Shown: positions 26,590 to 40,005, counted from the stretch's first letter. The stretch is DNA of 64,000 nt from Druceiella hillmani (GCA_039881145.1 JAYKKI010000134.1:2576001-2640000), one strand, 5' to 3'. A program made the numbers and translations. The notes: generated by a model not told the origin, from the letters alone.

Positions 26590-29471
26590 CACACGTACAG
26601 GTACACGTTAGATTTATTTGGTATAGTATCAAATCAAAGGATAGCTTTGAATTATTCCTAGCGCTTTATAAAAAAAAATATTATTTTTTTCATAATTAGT
26701 GAACTGTATCAATTCAAAGTATAGTTTGATTAAATATTGAAATACATTTATACACATTATTAAGATCAATGTGGGTTTATAACTTGTCAAAAAACTTGAT
26801 GTTTTACATACGGTTTTAACTAATCTGGCAAATTCAATTAAATAAAATGTTCAGGGAAGGATGTAGGAGGATATTTATTTTTCAATAAATAAAAGTAATT
26901 TTGAAGTAAAATATAAAGAAGCAAAATCGGCGGAAAAATTTAAGATGTGAAGTTTTGATCTATAAGTACATTTTATTACAGTTAATTACATTTTATCAAA
27001 TAATATTAACATGGGGTTTCTATTAAATTAATTATAAATATAAATATAATTTTTTATCATATAAATTCATATATTTTTGAGCATATTTTTCAAAGGAAGT
27101 AAATTAGTGTAAATTAGTCAAAAACTTTGAAGTTTACAATAATTGATATTTTCCCGTTCAAAGGTTACTAGTGATTTTACTCTAAGTTAACCACTTTTAA
27201 TTTTGTTTATTTATCATTTTAACTCAACAGTTTCATGGTCAAAGACATGGTATTATGGTTACTTTCAGTATTATTTTTAAAACTATCTAAAATAAAGTAA
27301 TAATAGAATTGAATACTTTATAATTCACCTTTTACTAGACTAAATATATGTAATTAAACAAAATAATACAACTAGTATTGCTTGATCCATATAAAATTTC
27401 GATGCAAATATTTTTAAGTGTTAGCTATTAATATATGTGAGTTTTAATATAGTATACTATGGCATATACTATGTATATATACTATGGCAAAATTTCAAGT
27501 TTTCAAGTCGAACTGCTTTTGTGAAAAATAGCTATTATAAACAAGTGAACGGATACTTGCGTGGTACAATACGTGTTTTGTTTGTTTATTTTTGGACATA
27601 GAACTACAAAAATTAAAGAATATTCCTAATGATCTATTTATTTTGCTCTCGAGATATTTTTTTTTTTGCTCAGAGGATATTGAATCTCGATTCTTTTTGT
27701 TCTTAATTTGCTTATGTTACCAATATGTATAAATTAAAAGTAAATTATGAGCGAGTTAAACATTTACTCACTTTAATCTTTTAAAGTTTTCCAATAAATA
27801 CGTAATAAAGAATCGAATTAAGAATTCATGTATTACTTAATTTTTTTATTTATTTATCTACTGCGAAAAGTAATTATGTATATTTTATTACAATATAATC
27901 AATTAAACTTTCATAAAAACTGGTATTTTCCTTCCAGAATAAAAAATCATAGCAATGTAAAATATATTCTGCTCTATTCTTGCGAGACTTAGAAAATTGC
28001 AAAAAATTGCGATAGTTTCAAAACTGAGTTTATTCCATACACTCCAAACGTTCATTAGCCGACGTCAAGATTAAATAATCAATATAATACAACTGGTGGT
28101 AAACACTAATGATGGCTGTTATAAGGAGCGTCAGGAGGTTTTGCAAAAAAATTAAAAGTAGTTAAGGCATATATTTGAAAAAGCATTAGATTATAATCCA
28201 ATGAAATCGTAACTAATTTCAAGAACTTTAGGAGAGATTTGTTGCCAAGAACGCCGAGAATATTGATCTGACATGGCGGCAGATGCGAATGGTGACCGAA
28301 AACCGAGCCTGTTAGCGGAAATCATGGAAGAGATTTGGTTTCATTGGAGAGATTAGAAATAATGAAAAATAAAAGTAAAAGAGACACGATTAAATCACAA
28401 GTGTGTAAAGTGTCATTAAAAGCAAACCAAATTGGCCAAAGAAAAACTCTCCTTAAACTATTTAATACAGTTCTTAAACATTTAATTATATTTCAAAATT
28501 TGGTATGGGAAAATCGCGTACTGAAACTAGGAATAAAATAATTTTTACCTACATATTCGTAACTATTGCTATATAGATGATTGTAAATGTTAATGGAATG
28601 ATATAATGTAAAAACAATAAAATTTATCACGTAAGTAATTTACCTATATAGATAATTGTCTTTTTTATCACTATCATAATCCAAAGAATACAAAAACCTT
28701 TTTAACGTCATGAAATTTTTAAATCATTTCCAATCGCCAAAATGGAAATAAAATGAACTTAAGTTTTAAAAATGTACTTTATTACATGTAGAAAACACTA
28801 ACCAAATAAATATTTGATATTAAATATAAATTCACGGCATCACAAATATTTTTTCTTGTTATAGCGTAAGTAAAGGCATATTAAATAATTTACTGATCTA
28901 GATTTCCAAAATATACAAATGATAATATGGAATTTAGAAGAAAAAAGCCTAAATATAGTTTTTTTTACGAAGCATCTATCTTATAAAATTTACTGCGACA
29001 CTTAAATTTCGGCATCGGTCCGCACGGGCCTCCAACAAAAATAGTTTATATCAGTGCCTAGCGTCATAAACATGTTGACGAACAATTTATTCGGATTGTT
29101 CGTAAACATGCTTTGTTTTTCGTTTCATACATATACAAATTTATTTTTATCGTTACATATATACGACAACTAGAATAAAGCGAATACGTGTACATTCAAA
29201 ATGTAATACCAAGAATGTTTACGACGCGTATTTCATCAAATGTATTTCCATATATTTACTCTCAATTTCCTGAGCTACATTTCATCCATTATTTTGTTTC
29301 TCAGCAACACTATACATGTACAAAATTGTTTATTATTTAACAGGTAATATAGGTTTTTAATTTACTTAGGCGTTCAATAAGAGATTAAACATTACAAAAA
29401 CAAACATAATAGATTTTCATATTATAAAGAAGACCTTTATAATGACAAAATAATTCATTAACACATCGGAT
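26590..29471. other. AT-rich non-coding DNA
   Basis: No coding similarity is seen. Small features only: TATACTATGGCA is repeated twice near 27455-27490, and ACGAACAAT forms a 9-bp inverted repeat near 29080-29103. Confidence 0.55.
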
Positions 29472-29476
29472 AATAT

Positions 29477-29560
<84 letters not shown>

Positions 29561-29590
29561 ATATTTATGTATATGTGTGAGTGTGTGTGA
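29472..29590. repeat. (TA)n tract followed by (GT)n
   Basis: An AT-dinucleotide tract at 29472-29558 with one GC interruption near 29515 is followed by a short (TG)n run ending at 29590. It lies about 270 bases from the piggyBac insertion. Confidence 0.95.
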
Positions 29591-29861
29591 TTCGGGAATG
29601 AATATAACATTTTTTATTAAACAGTTATAAATTTAATTAAAGAACCTTTCTTGTACTTATACCTTTATTTTTTTTAACTAGAGTTTCAGATGTGTGTATG
29701 AAAACCTTACAACATAACTTTCATATAAATCTGGTATTTGAATATAGGTGTGAGAACACCATTCATTAGGTTGTAAATTTTTCTAATAACTTTTTTCTAA
29801 TAAATTAATTGAGAATATGTTTGATGCTGGGAAAACAGGAGAGCTCTCGTATCTGCATTAA

Positions 29862-29875
29862 CCCGGCGTCATTGT
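29862..29875. repeat. piggyBac left terminal inverted repeat
   Basis: CCCGGCGTCATTGT directly follows TTAA at 29858-29861. It is the exact reverse complement of 32233-32246. Confidence 0.95.
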
Positions 29876-30221
29876 GGCTACTAAACAGAACTTAGCCGTT
29901 GTGGCCGGGTAAGTTGTACCCATGTGCATTATTGTACACTGAATAAAGCTTATGTCAATATTAGTTTTCTATATTAGGGAAATAGGCAATTATAAACATT
30001 ATTTATAAAAATTAAACATTTATTTATCATAAAATGAGCAAATTATCATCAAATTAGATCTTCTTATTCTGAGATCATTTTTTTAAAACGTAACTTAAAA
30101 ATATATTCAAAAATAAAAAAATAATTAACATTTAGAAACAGAACATACAATTTTCTTTAGTACATTAACATGAAATCAGGATCTATATATAACAAAGCTT
30201 ATTTATTGCTAACATACTGAC

Positions 30222-31945
30222 TTATTCGATATCGAGATCAACGCAACTTTGGCATAATGGAATAATGTGCTGCATACAAATAGGCTTGTTACACTTATTG
30301 CAGTTATGCCTAGTTTTTTTTGTCTTTGGCAGAAGGACAGTGTTTACATCTCCTGTATGTTTTTGAAGTTTTATTCGGTCATAACTTCACCAATTTGTTC
30401 GTGAATACGTTTATGTAAGCCTCTCGGTAAGTTCTCCATATTTTTTCTCACGCGAAGATGACCTTCAAGCATCGATAGACCGAGTTTTCTAAGGAAATCT
30501 CGTCGGTTTGTTTTCGAGTTATTATTTTCACGAAAAATAATTACGCTATTTATTGCAGCTCCATTCATGACCGCATAAAATTATGTCATTGGCCAGCGTT
30601 TAGAGTTTCGAGATACGTCATAGGTAGCATAGAGCTCATCAACCACATCGACGCCAGCTTTCGTAGAATTATAGAATGTGATTATCTCTGGTTTCCTTTT
30701 TTCACCACTAGCAGGATCAATGTTTTGGTCATGATGAAGGGAAGACAATACCAGCACCACTTTAGACCGTTTAGGCATGTAGGAAATAAGCGTCATATCT
30801 TTTTGGAATGCAAACTGAGTGCTGTACACTTCTTTTCTTTGCGTGGTTATAAAGTTTGGTGGGATTTCTTTTTTGTTTTTACGTAATGTACCTGTAGATG
30901 TTAGTTTATGATTTTCTTGCAAATGTGTTATCATTGGAACGCTCGTGAACCAGTTGTCAAATGTAATATTTCTATTACTTTTAGAGATAGGCTGCACTAA
31001 TCTGTCTACAACATTGAAAGCTATATTGCTTTGCAAAAATGGCCCATCAGGCTAGTTACCGGGATAAATTTCAAGGTTGACAATATAAAAGTTTTTTGCA
31101 TCAACAAAAGCATAAATTTTAATGCCATATTTCGCAGGTTTATTCGGGATATATTGACGAAATGAACACCTGCCGCAAAATGCTTCCAGCTTTGCGTCGA
31201 TTGTAAGATACTGATTGGGAGTATAAGTATTTTTACAGTTCGAGACAAAATCGTCAAAAATATATCTAATTGGAGCCAGATTGTCCAGTCACTTCCGCTC
31301 TTGGCGTGTTGTTGCATCATCAAAACGCAAACAGCTTTGTAAAAAGTAAAAACGCTGCAAAGACATAGCAGTACTAAAAATTTCCACACCAGTACCATTG
31401 GTTCTTCACAAGTCACTCAAATTTTGGCGATTAGAACGATTTAGTCCGGCTAAGTATAACAAGCCAAACAAAGCTAATAGTTCGTCTATAGTTGTCTCTT
31501 TCAATAAATACTGAAGCGATTGTTTATTGTTAGACAATTGTCTCTGTTTAATCTTAGCATTAGTATGACGAAGTATTTGTTCCAGCATATTATTAGTTAT
31601 AAAGCGTCTCCAAAACTCTATTTCAGTCTTATCATTTTGCGCAATAAGCTTTACCCCAGGTTTTTGTAATATTATGTTTTCTGACCTTGTGCGAACGTTG
31701 GTCCGAGGTGGTTGCGAAGACCATTTGGTGGAATTGTCTTTACCAATATAAAACTGCTGGTTACTTGTTGAAACAATTGCTTCTTGCTCATCATCACTGC
31801 ATTCTTGTTCCGTATCACTGCCTTGACTTCGCTCTGAAAGATGGTCGATTTCACCCTCATCGTCTGAGCTGCACTGTTCATTGTCACTAACGTTAGCTTG
31901 TTCAAACAAGGCTAGGAGTCGACTTTGTTCCTTTTCATAAGACAT
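30222..31945 (-). pseudogene. piggyBac transposase with four in-frame stops
   Basis: One minus-strand frame begins at the ATG at 31945 with an acidic Ser/Asp/Glu-rich N-terminus, as in piggyBac transposases, and continues to about 30370. It is interrupted only by nonsense codons at 31406-31408 (TGA for a conserved Trp), 31289-31291, 31052-31054 and 30581-30583. A one-base frameshift near 30370 then leads to the cysteine-rich C-terminal domain (HNCNKCNKPICMQH...CQSC), ending at 30222. All three catalytic aspartates of the DDD core are present: TID at 31196-31198, FDNWF at 30956-30958 and GVDVVD at 30647-30649. Their spacings of 80 and 103 residues match the family (about 78 and 101). Total length is about 575 codons, against 594 in the moth founder. 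Without the stops it would be a standard cut-and-paste transposase. Confidence 0.95.
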
Positions 31946-32232
31946 GGTTCATAAAACTGTGAAAAACGATATGCAATTTATCAATAAACAATAAAAAAAC
32001 AACAAACAAACTGTCTATATAAATGTTACATAGCCATTGTGGCCGGGTATAACTTACCCGCGCGCTCTTTATACACGTGTAAACTCCATCGTCGCCGCAG
32101 CAATACTAAATAGACAAGTGAATACGAGAAAAGAGGTCAACAACCGCAGCTACTGTAACGGACAATTTACGCGCGCATTTTGTTTTAAAGTTATGACCGT
32201 TTGAAAATGGGTCGGGTATTAGATACCCAGCA

Positions 32233-32246
32233 ACAATGACGCCGGG
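32233..32246. repeat. piggyBac right terminal inverted repeat
   Basis: ACAATGACGCCGGG directly precedes TTAA at 32247-32250. It is the exact reverse complement of the left end. Confidence 0.95.
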
Positions 32247-32250
32247 TTAA

Positions 32251-33689
32251 AAGCTTTTATATGTTACCTTTTTCACGTCCCGCTACGTAGCCAAAGTATA
32301 CGAGTATTCCTTGTAAATGTATAGTGTTACTTCATTTTTAGCTCCTAAAAGCAAAGAAATACAATGGTATATATATAAAAAAAATAACCGCACTTGATAT
32401 CCAAATTAAGTACTAAGAGATTCTATAATTATAGATAGATATATATTATTTCATATACTTAACATTTTTATTTAACTAAAGTTGTTGTTACTATGCAGGT
32501 TTAGACTGTATAAATCTACTTCTAAATCTACTACGGGTGTAGAAATGATAGAAAAAGTAAAATTAAAAATAAGGTAAATTTCTAATTAATAGTATGAATA
32601 CTTCAGAGTCGTATTTATTACTATGCTAAACACTAAATATATTTAAAATTTAAATATTCATATGGAAGTTAAGTGAGGATTTGATGACATGCAGTGAGGG
32701 GGTGAGTGAGTTAACTAACGGGTACTAGGGTTCATATGCCAAATCCAACATTTGTAGAATCTTAGTTATGGGAATTTAATAAAGCTGCGATTATATTCGT
32801 CAATGTGAAATATTCGTAATGGGCAGTATTCGTTAATGTGACTTAGAATTGTGCACTGGTATGCACCCATATTGTGCACACTAAAAGTCACATTCTTTAT
32901 ATCAATGAATTCCAGAGGTCACTAAGAAATTTAGTGATTTAGGGGGAACATAATGTCGGTAATACATAACATATGGTAATTAAATTAATTTTAATAATAA
33001 AATCCATGGGTGAATAGAATTTTTTTGGTTATCTAAAATCTAAAATTGCTGGAAAAACTTTTATTTCAGTTTATTAGCTGTTGTAGAGTATAGAATAAAC
33101 AAAAAAAAACAATGCACGATTGTTGTAACGGTTATTTTTATTTTCAGAAAGATTAGGATGGGATGTATTATAGCTTCGTTTGTCTAAATGTATTTAATTT
33201 CTAAATTTTAATTATATTTTAGACTCGTTAAAATGAATGGTAATTTACTTCAGATGAAATAAAAAAAACCAACTTCGTCTTTTCCCGTTTTATATTGTGA
33301 TTTTTTGGAATCATGCAAAATAGTTACAATTAACAGTAACTGGAAAAACAATTAACAGCAGTGTATCGAGAATTCGTTTGTCTCTGTAAAAGAAATTTTA
33401 TTTCTTAAATTTTTATATTATTTACACTTAAATGTGTGGAAAATAAGTTTTCCTGACACTGAAAGGATACACATAATATGGTAAGGGATTTTGAGATGAT
33501 ACCAAACAATTTTAAAGCAAATAAATTCTTACCAACTGTTGGTCTCGTAATATAATATAGATAATGAAACTGTTTATTATATGAAAGAATTCAAGGCCTT
33601 CTCATGATATGAAAATATACGGCCGAATAAAAATATCATTTAGTTACGACATTTTTGTTCAAGTGACTTAGATTGGTATGATTATTTAA
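32251..33689. other. AT-rich non-coding DNA
   Basis: No gene recognised. Short partial repeats such as TTCGT-AATGTGA occur near 32797-32845. Confidence 0.55.
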
Positions 33690-35215
33690 TATCCCTCGAT
33701 ATCGTCTAGACGGTAAAACCACATTAAATCTCGCCGCGTCCTTACTCGCCACCAATCGTCGCTCCACCGTCCATCAAAATCTAGCTACTGCCCCAAATCA
33801 CCACCAGAGCCACAACCACGTCAAATCCATCATCGTACTAGTATTACCACCAAAAATGTAGGGCCGACGCAAGGAAATGCATGATGCCTTGCTCATTTAT
33901 GAGGTCCGAAAAGTTGCACTGAACAGAACATTGGTGTCAGCGGAAGCCAGCGCTCACGATGCATCCTATTGCCTTTTTATCAGCGACAAGAATTCTAAAT
34001 TCACCTTGTATCCTTGGGGCACTTAAATTCAACCAGATTGGTTCTAACACTACGCTGCTAACAAGATCGTAACTTCAACGTGCGGCGAAAAAATACCGGG
34101 GCTCGATCTAAATCTTCGTCATTCAGTAGTTAGAAAGCCCATCTTAGGTGCCAATTTCTTGAAAGGAAAGCTTATCATCTATCTAAAGAAGTCGTTATTA
34201 TCCAACCCCCATTGTATTTCCAAACAAAACTTCTACCTTCATGTCACTACGAGCTGGTCAAATAAGAGTTCAAGAATACGATCCAGCAAAGGTTATGCAG
34301 TCGAAAAAGAAGCTCGTAGTCATCATTACTTCATGTCGTATCAAAAAATAATGGCGATCTACGAGCCTGTCCTGAGTACCGTAAACTCAATATAACAATC
34401 ATGTTCAATTGTTACCCTTTGACGTGAATCAAGGACTTCTCCTATAAACTGCCCAATAAAACCGTGTTCAGTACTTTAGTTATAAAACAAGCATACCAGC
34501 AAATCCTAATCTTGGGAGCCGACAAAAAAAAACAGCAATCATCACACCGTCTGGCCTCTTCGAATTCTCAAAAACGTGTTCAAGTCTCAAAACGCCAGCA
34601 ATCGTTTCTAAAATTTATCCACCAAAATACTCTGTGGAGTTAATTCCGTTTTTTCTTTAATTGACAACCGCCAATATTTCAAAGGTTTACTGCAGGATCT
34701 TGAAGAAAATGGCATGAACATCATCCTTTTGAAGTGTAATTTTGTAAGGTAGAGGTAATATATCATGGGTTTCGTGTATCATGACAAGGTATTAAGTTAA
34801 CGGGAGGAAAGATCAAGGCCATCATCAACTTTCTAAGAACCAAACCCATCGACGAACTTAGAACTTTCCTTGGTATGATCTATTACTACCCAGAAAATAT
34901 ACTCAACGCTGCATGGCTACTAATGCCATTGAAATTTAATCTACACAACGAAAAGAAGTGAGACAAAACATCCATCGTTTAGATCCACGCAAATGATCAA
35001 GCAGAGGAAGATTGAAGCATGAAAGACCCGCATAAAAAACGCTTATTTACTCGCTCACCCGTTGCATAACGCACCCGCTGCTCTATCCATCAACGTGTTT
35101 AACCCATCAACCGGCACAATACTGTAGCAATATGTCGATGATATTTGAGAACCGCTCCGGTACTTCTTAAAAAGTTTGATCCGCCCAACAAATATACCAA
35201 ACGGTGACAACCAAA
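33690..35215 (+). pseudogene. Decayed Ty3/gypsy LTR retrotransposon pol
   Basis: The plus strand carries, in the right order but in shifting frames, pieces of a Ty3/gypsy polyprotein. First is a gag-end segment RKCMMPCSF (about 33862-33890), then a protease region SAEASAHDASYCLFISDKNS (about 33936-33997) and KPILGANFLKG (about 34136-34170). RT blocks follow: IKDF, KTVFSTL and QAYQQIL (about 34428-34510), IITPSGLFEF (about 34538-34570), LQENGMNI-like (about 34693), and a thumb/RNase H connection resembling ELRTFLGMIYYYP (about 34855-34895). AYLLAHPLHNAPAALSI (about 35040-35095) and WEPLRYFLKKFDPPN-like residues (about 35148-35190) complete it. The protease active-site motif and the RT YIDD box are lost. 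Frameshifts and stops are numerous. I see no LTRs, so this is an old fragment. Confidence 0.8.
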
Positions 35216-35826
35216 AGACTGTAAACTGTTCTTAACTAAAAAAACAAGATAATTTCGATGAAGACAGTCGAATAATAGAACTAAAGACAATTTTATAAGA
35301 ACGGTGTCAGCACGGGATAAAGGATACACCGTTTTCAATCGATGTCGTCGCGCGTGCGGCGGCACGGCCCGCCATCATTCAGTATGACTTGGGCAGGATT
35401 TCCGTTTCGTCCACATTTTGGCAATCGAAGTAGAGGGTCACATTCGTTAATTACACACGCGAACTTAAAATGTTTAATGCAGAAGATAGAAAAATTTTAG
35501 TACACAATCCTTAACTGAATTCCAAAATGATTATACTTAGCTACTGGTACAATAAAAATGCGTTGCTTATTAGGAATTGCTGAAAATTTTGCAGAATAGA
35601 AAACCTATAAAAACTTGTCGAATTTAGTGGTAATGGCATAAGTTTTTTACGCTGCCACACTGACGGTTTAGCATTGATCTCTTTTTATATTATCTTCGCC
35701 GATATATAATATAAAATATTTATTTAGGTAGAGATGGTACGTATATAGTTTAGACTTTTTCTGATGCTTTTATTTCAAAACCTGTTTTTTATAACAAGTT
35801 GGGATTAAAACTTATTAACCAATGCA
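35216..35826. other. Non-coding DNA downstream of gypsy fossil
   Basis: The first 200 bases are GC-richer (GTCGTCGCGCGTGCGGCGGC near 35344) and may still belong to the retrotransposon, but no homology is readable. The rest is AT-rich. Confidence 0.4.

Positions 35827-35899
<73 letters not shown>
35827..35899. repeat. (TA)n microsatellite
   Basis: An alternating TA tract with a single TTT step near 35887. Confidence 0.96.
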
Positions 35900-36119
35900 C
35901 GCGTTATTTTGGTAATAACATTCCAAAACACGAAAAGCGTATTAGATACAGACTTAATTAACTAATATATTTTATGATAAATACATTTCACTAAATCCGC
36001 TTACAAAGGTATGTTGCTTTTTATAGTAAAAATCTATATAAAATATGTGAAATATAGGATATAAATATCCAACACTAATGCAGCGCAATTCTTTATTGCC
36101 GGTTATACATGAAAAGAGT

Positions 36120-36206
36120 AAAGGACTCCCACAACGATCCGCCCGAGGATTTGACCTCCGGCAAGGCTCAATGGAAACAAACTACATCCGCTCGCCCACT
36201 GTTGCC
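36120..36206 (-). repeat. tRNA-derived SINE head (probable)
   Basis: On the minus strand, TGGGCGAGCGG at 36188-36198 resembles a polymerase III A box, and GGTCAAATCC at 36147-36156 resembles a B box. They lie about 42 bases apart, within the range of tRNA genes. The B box sits in a perfect GAGG/CCTC stem like a T arm. The acceptor-stem ends do not pair and the anticodon arm is not credible, so this is not a functional tRNA. It is better explained as the tRNA-like head of a SINE. No tail or target duplication is identified. Confidence 0.45.
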
Positions 36207-38309
36207 ATCTCTACGGGTACCTACCTGTTGACAGAGAGTTTATTTGATTCTATTTAGGAAGATACTGGCTATCCTGTTTTAAATTGAATGTATAGTTTAC
36301 CGTCTTTCTACGGTTAGAAGCCTATATACACATTTGAGCCTCACGTGTGATTTGTATATTGAAAAAATAAACCCTTTTCAATCATTATGTAAGTTCTAAT
36401 TTGAATATCAGCCATAAGCGTATTTATCTGAGAATCTTTATAGGAGCTCTTTACAAAAAATAAATACTTTAGATGCTCTTATTTTCCATCAATATCAAGA
36501 AATTTGCAGCAATATGCATATTGCCTTCATTGATATATTATGGAATCATATACATTTCGTAACAAATAACCACTATAACAATGACTTATATTAACGTCAC
36601 AGAAACATTTTTTTTGGACTTATCGAAACCACAAAATGTTAGGAAATTGTGTATAATCCAGTTGCAGATGTTGTATGGTAAAAAACGTTATTTACGCCAG
36701 CGTTCAAAGTTTTGATATTCTTGATGCACTGACTGCTTCCGTTTAGCGATTTAGCCTTTTCGGAGATAAATGTTATTTCACGTTTACAAAGAACATAATC
36801 TTTGTCCACCCTGAAGGAAAATCGTAAGTTTTCTATTGTGTGAAAATTCTATTGTGTATTTTAAACTGCGACGCGTTAAAGGGGTGTATGAGGAAGGCAA
36901 CTACTAAAATAAGCAAGTACTCAAATTATGTAAAACAACAGATTTATTAATTTAGCTTATAATCGAGACAATAAAATAAAAAGGGTAGATGGAGTTTTAC
37001 CGTTTTATTATGAATGTATTCGTTAGATACAATTCCTCATGTATTCTTCTTTAGTTCTTAGAGCACTGAAGCTGGTAAACTCATATAGCTCTAGATAGAA
37101 TAGTGAAAACCATTACATACAATTTGAACTCGAGAATACTACATACAATTTGAACAGAGGCCAAAACATGACACCTGATCTCGTGCAAAAAAACGAAGTT
37201 TTATTCTATATTTTCTCTTTCTTTCTGTCGTTAAGTTCATTAATAACATTTTTTCAAGTTTCGACTAATTTTTAGGAACAATTTCCCTGCACTAAAATTG
37301 GCCATTTTATGAACATTCAATTCAAATAAAGTAAAGCCATAGGCAAAACCTCAATTATTTTGTTTTTCTTTTTGTATTTAATCATTTATAAACAAAAGTT
37401 TCTTGCTGACGGTGTCTCAGGTTATTTTTTTTGGTCAAATCAATACATGTGGATTTTAATTTTGATAATTGGTAATAATGATAATTAAAATAATAACCGT
37501 TGAAGTAAATACTAGATTATGTAATACTAGAAGGGGAATTGTTCCAAGCAACATTTGCACAGAATATGAAATGTGGGAATATAATTACCGATAGTTTGAT
37601 ATCAACTACACTTGTTAAAGACGATATGAATAACTGTGAGAACAATGCATAACATGGGTAGTAAATGTGAGAGTCGAATTTCATTTTCCATAATTTAGTC
37701 ATTAAAATGATTTATTGTGTAGCGAATTGTTGAAATAGATGCATAATATTTTTTTTTATTTAGGCATCAACATGTTTTTATACTAATAGAGGTTTTTTAT
37801 TAAACCCAGCGTTCAAGATTTAAAATGCTACTCATAAAATTAGTTTCTTCCATTGGAATTAATTTTAAAGAGATGTATTTGACCGTAAAAGGGAAATTTA
37901 ATTTCATAACATTAATATCTATTCGCTCATTTTCTTCTAATACCTATTTACATTAACAATAAGTTATAATATCGAATACGGATTTAACTAAAACTAGTGC
38001 GCTGAACACAAGTTGCATTAAATATTAACATTTCACAGTTATAGTTACAAATCCTTCACCATTCCGAATGAGATCTCATTAAAATAAGAGACAAAAATAG
38101 TAATGAAATCAAAAAACAGGTTAAAAAATGCAGCTTGCAAAGTGCATGTTAATGCATAACAATTGTTGTAAAGTGTGTAGTTGATATAATTTAATGAGAA
38201 ATTAATCTATCATTATCACTTGACATGCATCAAACTAATTCTTTGCAAAATATGAGCTAGAATATTAACTTTGTCAAAACACTCCAGCATTTTGTTCAAT
38301 AATGTGTAA
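36207..38309. other. AT-rich non-coding DNA
   Basis: No gene seen. A 16-base direct repeat TACATACAATTTGAAC occurs at 37114-37129 and 37140-37155. Confidence 0.55.
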
Positions 38310-38365
<56 letters not shown>

Positions 38366-38366
38366 A
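38310..38366. repeat. (TA)n microsatellite with short (TG)n end
   Basis: An alternating TA tract ending in TGTGTGT. Confidence 0.96.
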
Positions 38367-39907
38367 TAATCAGACTTCGTGATAGTAAAATATTTAATAT
38401 TTATATTTTTAAGATATTGCCACCTAAGTTGAAAAAAATACTATTTATAAATATGATAAAGGCGTTTCTGTTGCGGACGACACATTTGGTTTAATTTGAT
38501 ACTACTTTAACAATAGCGATAGAATTAATGAAAGAGAATACCCACTTCACTGATAATCTCAGTATAATATTAAAACTATTTATGATACCATGAAAAGTAC
38601 TTTATTACGTTATGTAATTTCATTCAATATATTGAAAAAAAGTAATATATTCTCAAATGTGTTTTTGGGGGTAAATAAATATTCGCACTCGAAATAAAGC
38701 ACGGTAATTGGTACTTGTTTGACCATTATATTTTCATTCTGTTTGATATGTTAAAAAGGATAAACATTATGTATATCCAACTATCAATTTAATAGAGGTG
38801 GTCAATCTTAGAGACGATGACTAATTTCTGATCTTCTGATTTTACTCATTTCGAAAAAAGCTCTTGTCGAAAAATTTAAGTGAGAAAGATCAATAAGAAA
38901 AATTTAAGCAAATACATACAAAATGTACGATCATCATATTTTTCGTATAATTGAGTGAATGATAATACCGGTTATTATACATAATGTACCCAATAGAAAT
39001 TTTTGTAATTTGTTTTGTTTAAATTTTTGATGGATAATTTGACTTTATTAAATATGTCATATCAGATAGCTGATTTAATAAATATATTAAAAATACTTTA
39101 TAAAAATAATTAATACACAATTCGAAAGCAACAAAATTTTGTTGGAACAATATTCACAACGTAAACTGTAGAAACGTTATATCTTCACAGTGACAATTGT
39201 CAATATATACTACACCCAAGTTGCGCTGAACACGTGTGACCATTTATACCGGTTTAGCTATTTTCTCCTATTATTAAATTACCACACGAAGTTTCGTCTA
39301 CGTAATACTGGATAAGCTAGAATGATTAAAAGCAGGATTTTATCCATTCATTAAGAGGAGTCAAAATTTATAAAAAACAGGTATTGATTATTGAGAAAAT
39401 AATTTTCGAATCATTTAGCGGTAAACGATATTTTTCAGTAATTATTGACTTTTGTTTTATGGAAATACTAATTATGAATAACTGAAACCGTGATGGGCAT
39501 TTTTCTTTAAAATCGAATTATTCTAGTAATCGCTATCACCTTACCGCAGATGAGAAATTTGGAGAAAATTGTTCATAATGGCAATCGTCATGGAAAGAGA
39601 ATAATGTGATGGAATACGATGTTCTTTCAAAAAGGGACGTATTTAAAATTTATACAACAATGCTACTCAAATTATTTAGATGATTCATTATGGTATCTCT
39701 AATCTGGAAACGGGGGACGAAAATGATAACAGGATTATCGTATCTCATTTCCGATTAAATTTATTTAGTATTAATTTTATTTCCTTCAAACAAAAAAGGT
39801 ATATATTATGTTAACTAGTTATAGCTTACAGAAAATTAATGCCTAATAGCTGACAAATTAAATAAATATCAAAAATATTAAATACAACGAAGTGGGTCTA
39901 AAGTGGG

Positions 39908-39932
39908 TATATATACATATATATAAAAAAAA

Positions 39933-40005
<73 letters not shown>
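39908..40005. repeat. Interrupted (TA)n microsatellite
   Basis: Alternating TA runs broken by an A9 run near 39925-39933 and a GAAT step near 39967. Confidence 0.95.

Larger units (their letters stand above)
29858..32250 (-). mobile_element. piggyBac-superfamily transposon, full length
   Basis: The element occupies 29862-32246 (2,385 bp) and is flanked on both sides by the TTAA target sequence (29858-29861 and 32247-32250), the diagnostic insertion site of piggyBac. The ends are a perfect 14-bp terminal inverted repeat, CCCGGCGTCATTGT, extended to 17 of 18 with one mismatch. A 19-base subterminal block (TAGCC-TTGTGGCCGGGTA) is present in direct orientation at 29893-29911 and 32031-32049 with one difference. 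Three GGGTA-N5-TACCC palindromes lie subterminally. The transposase is on the minus strand. Size, ends and target duplication are those of an autonomous element, now disabled by stops in its gene. Confidence 0.97.

Noticed and set aside
31021..31416. 131-codon minus-strand ORF in the piggyBac
   Set aside because: It is in the wrong frame. The true transposase frame continues through this interval with recognisable family residues and nonsense codons.
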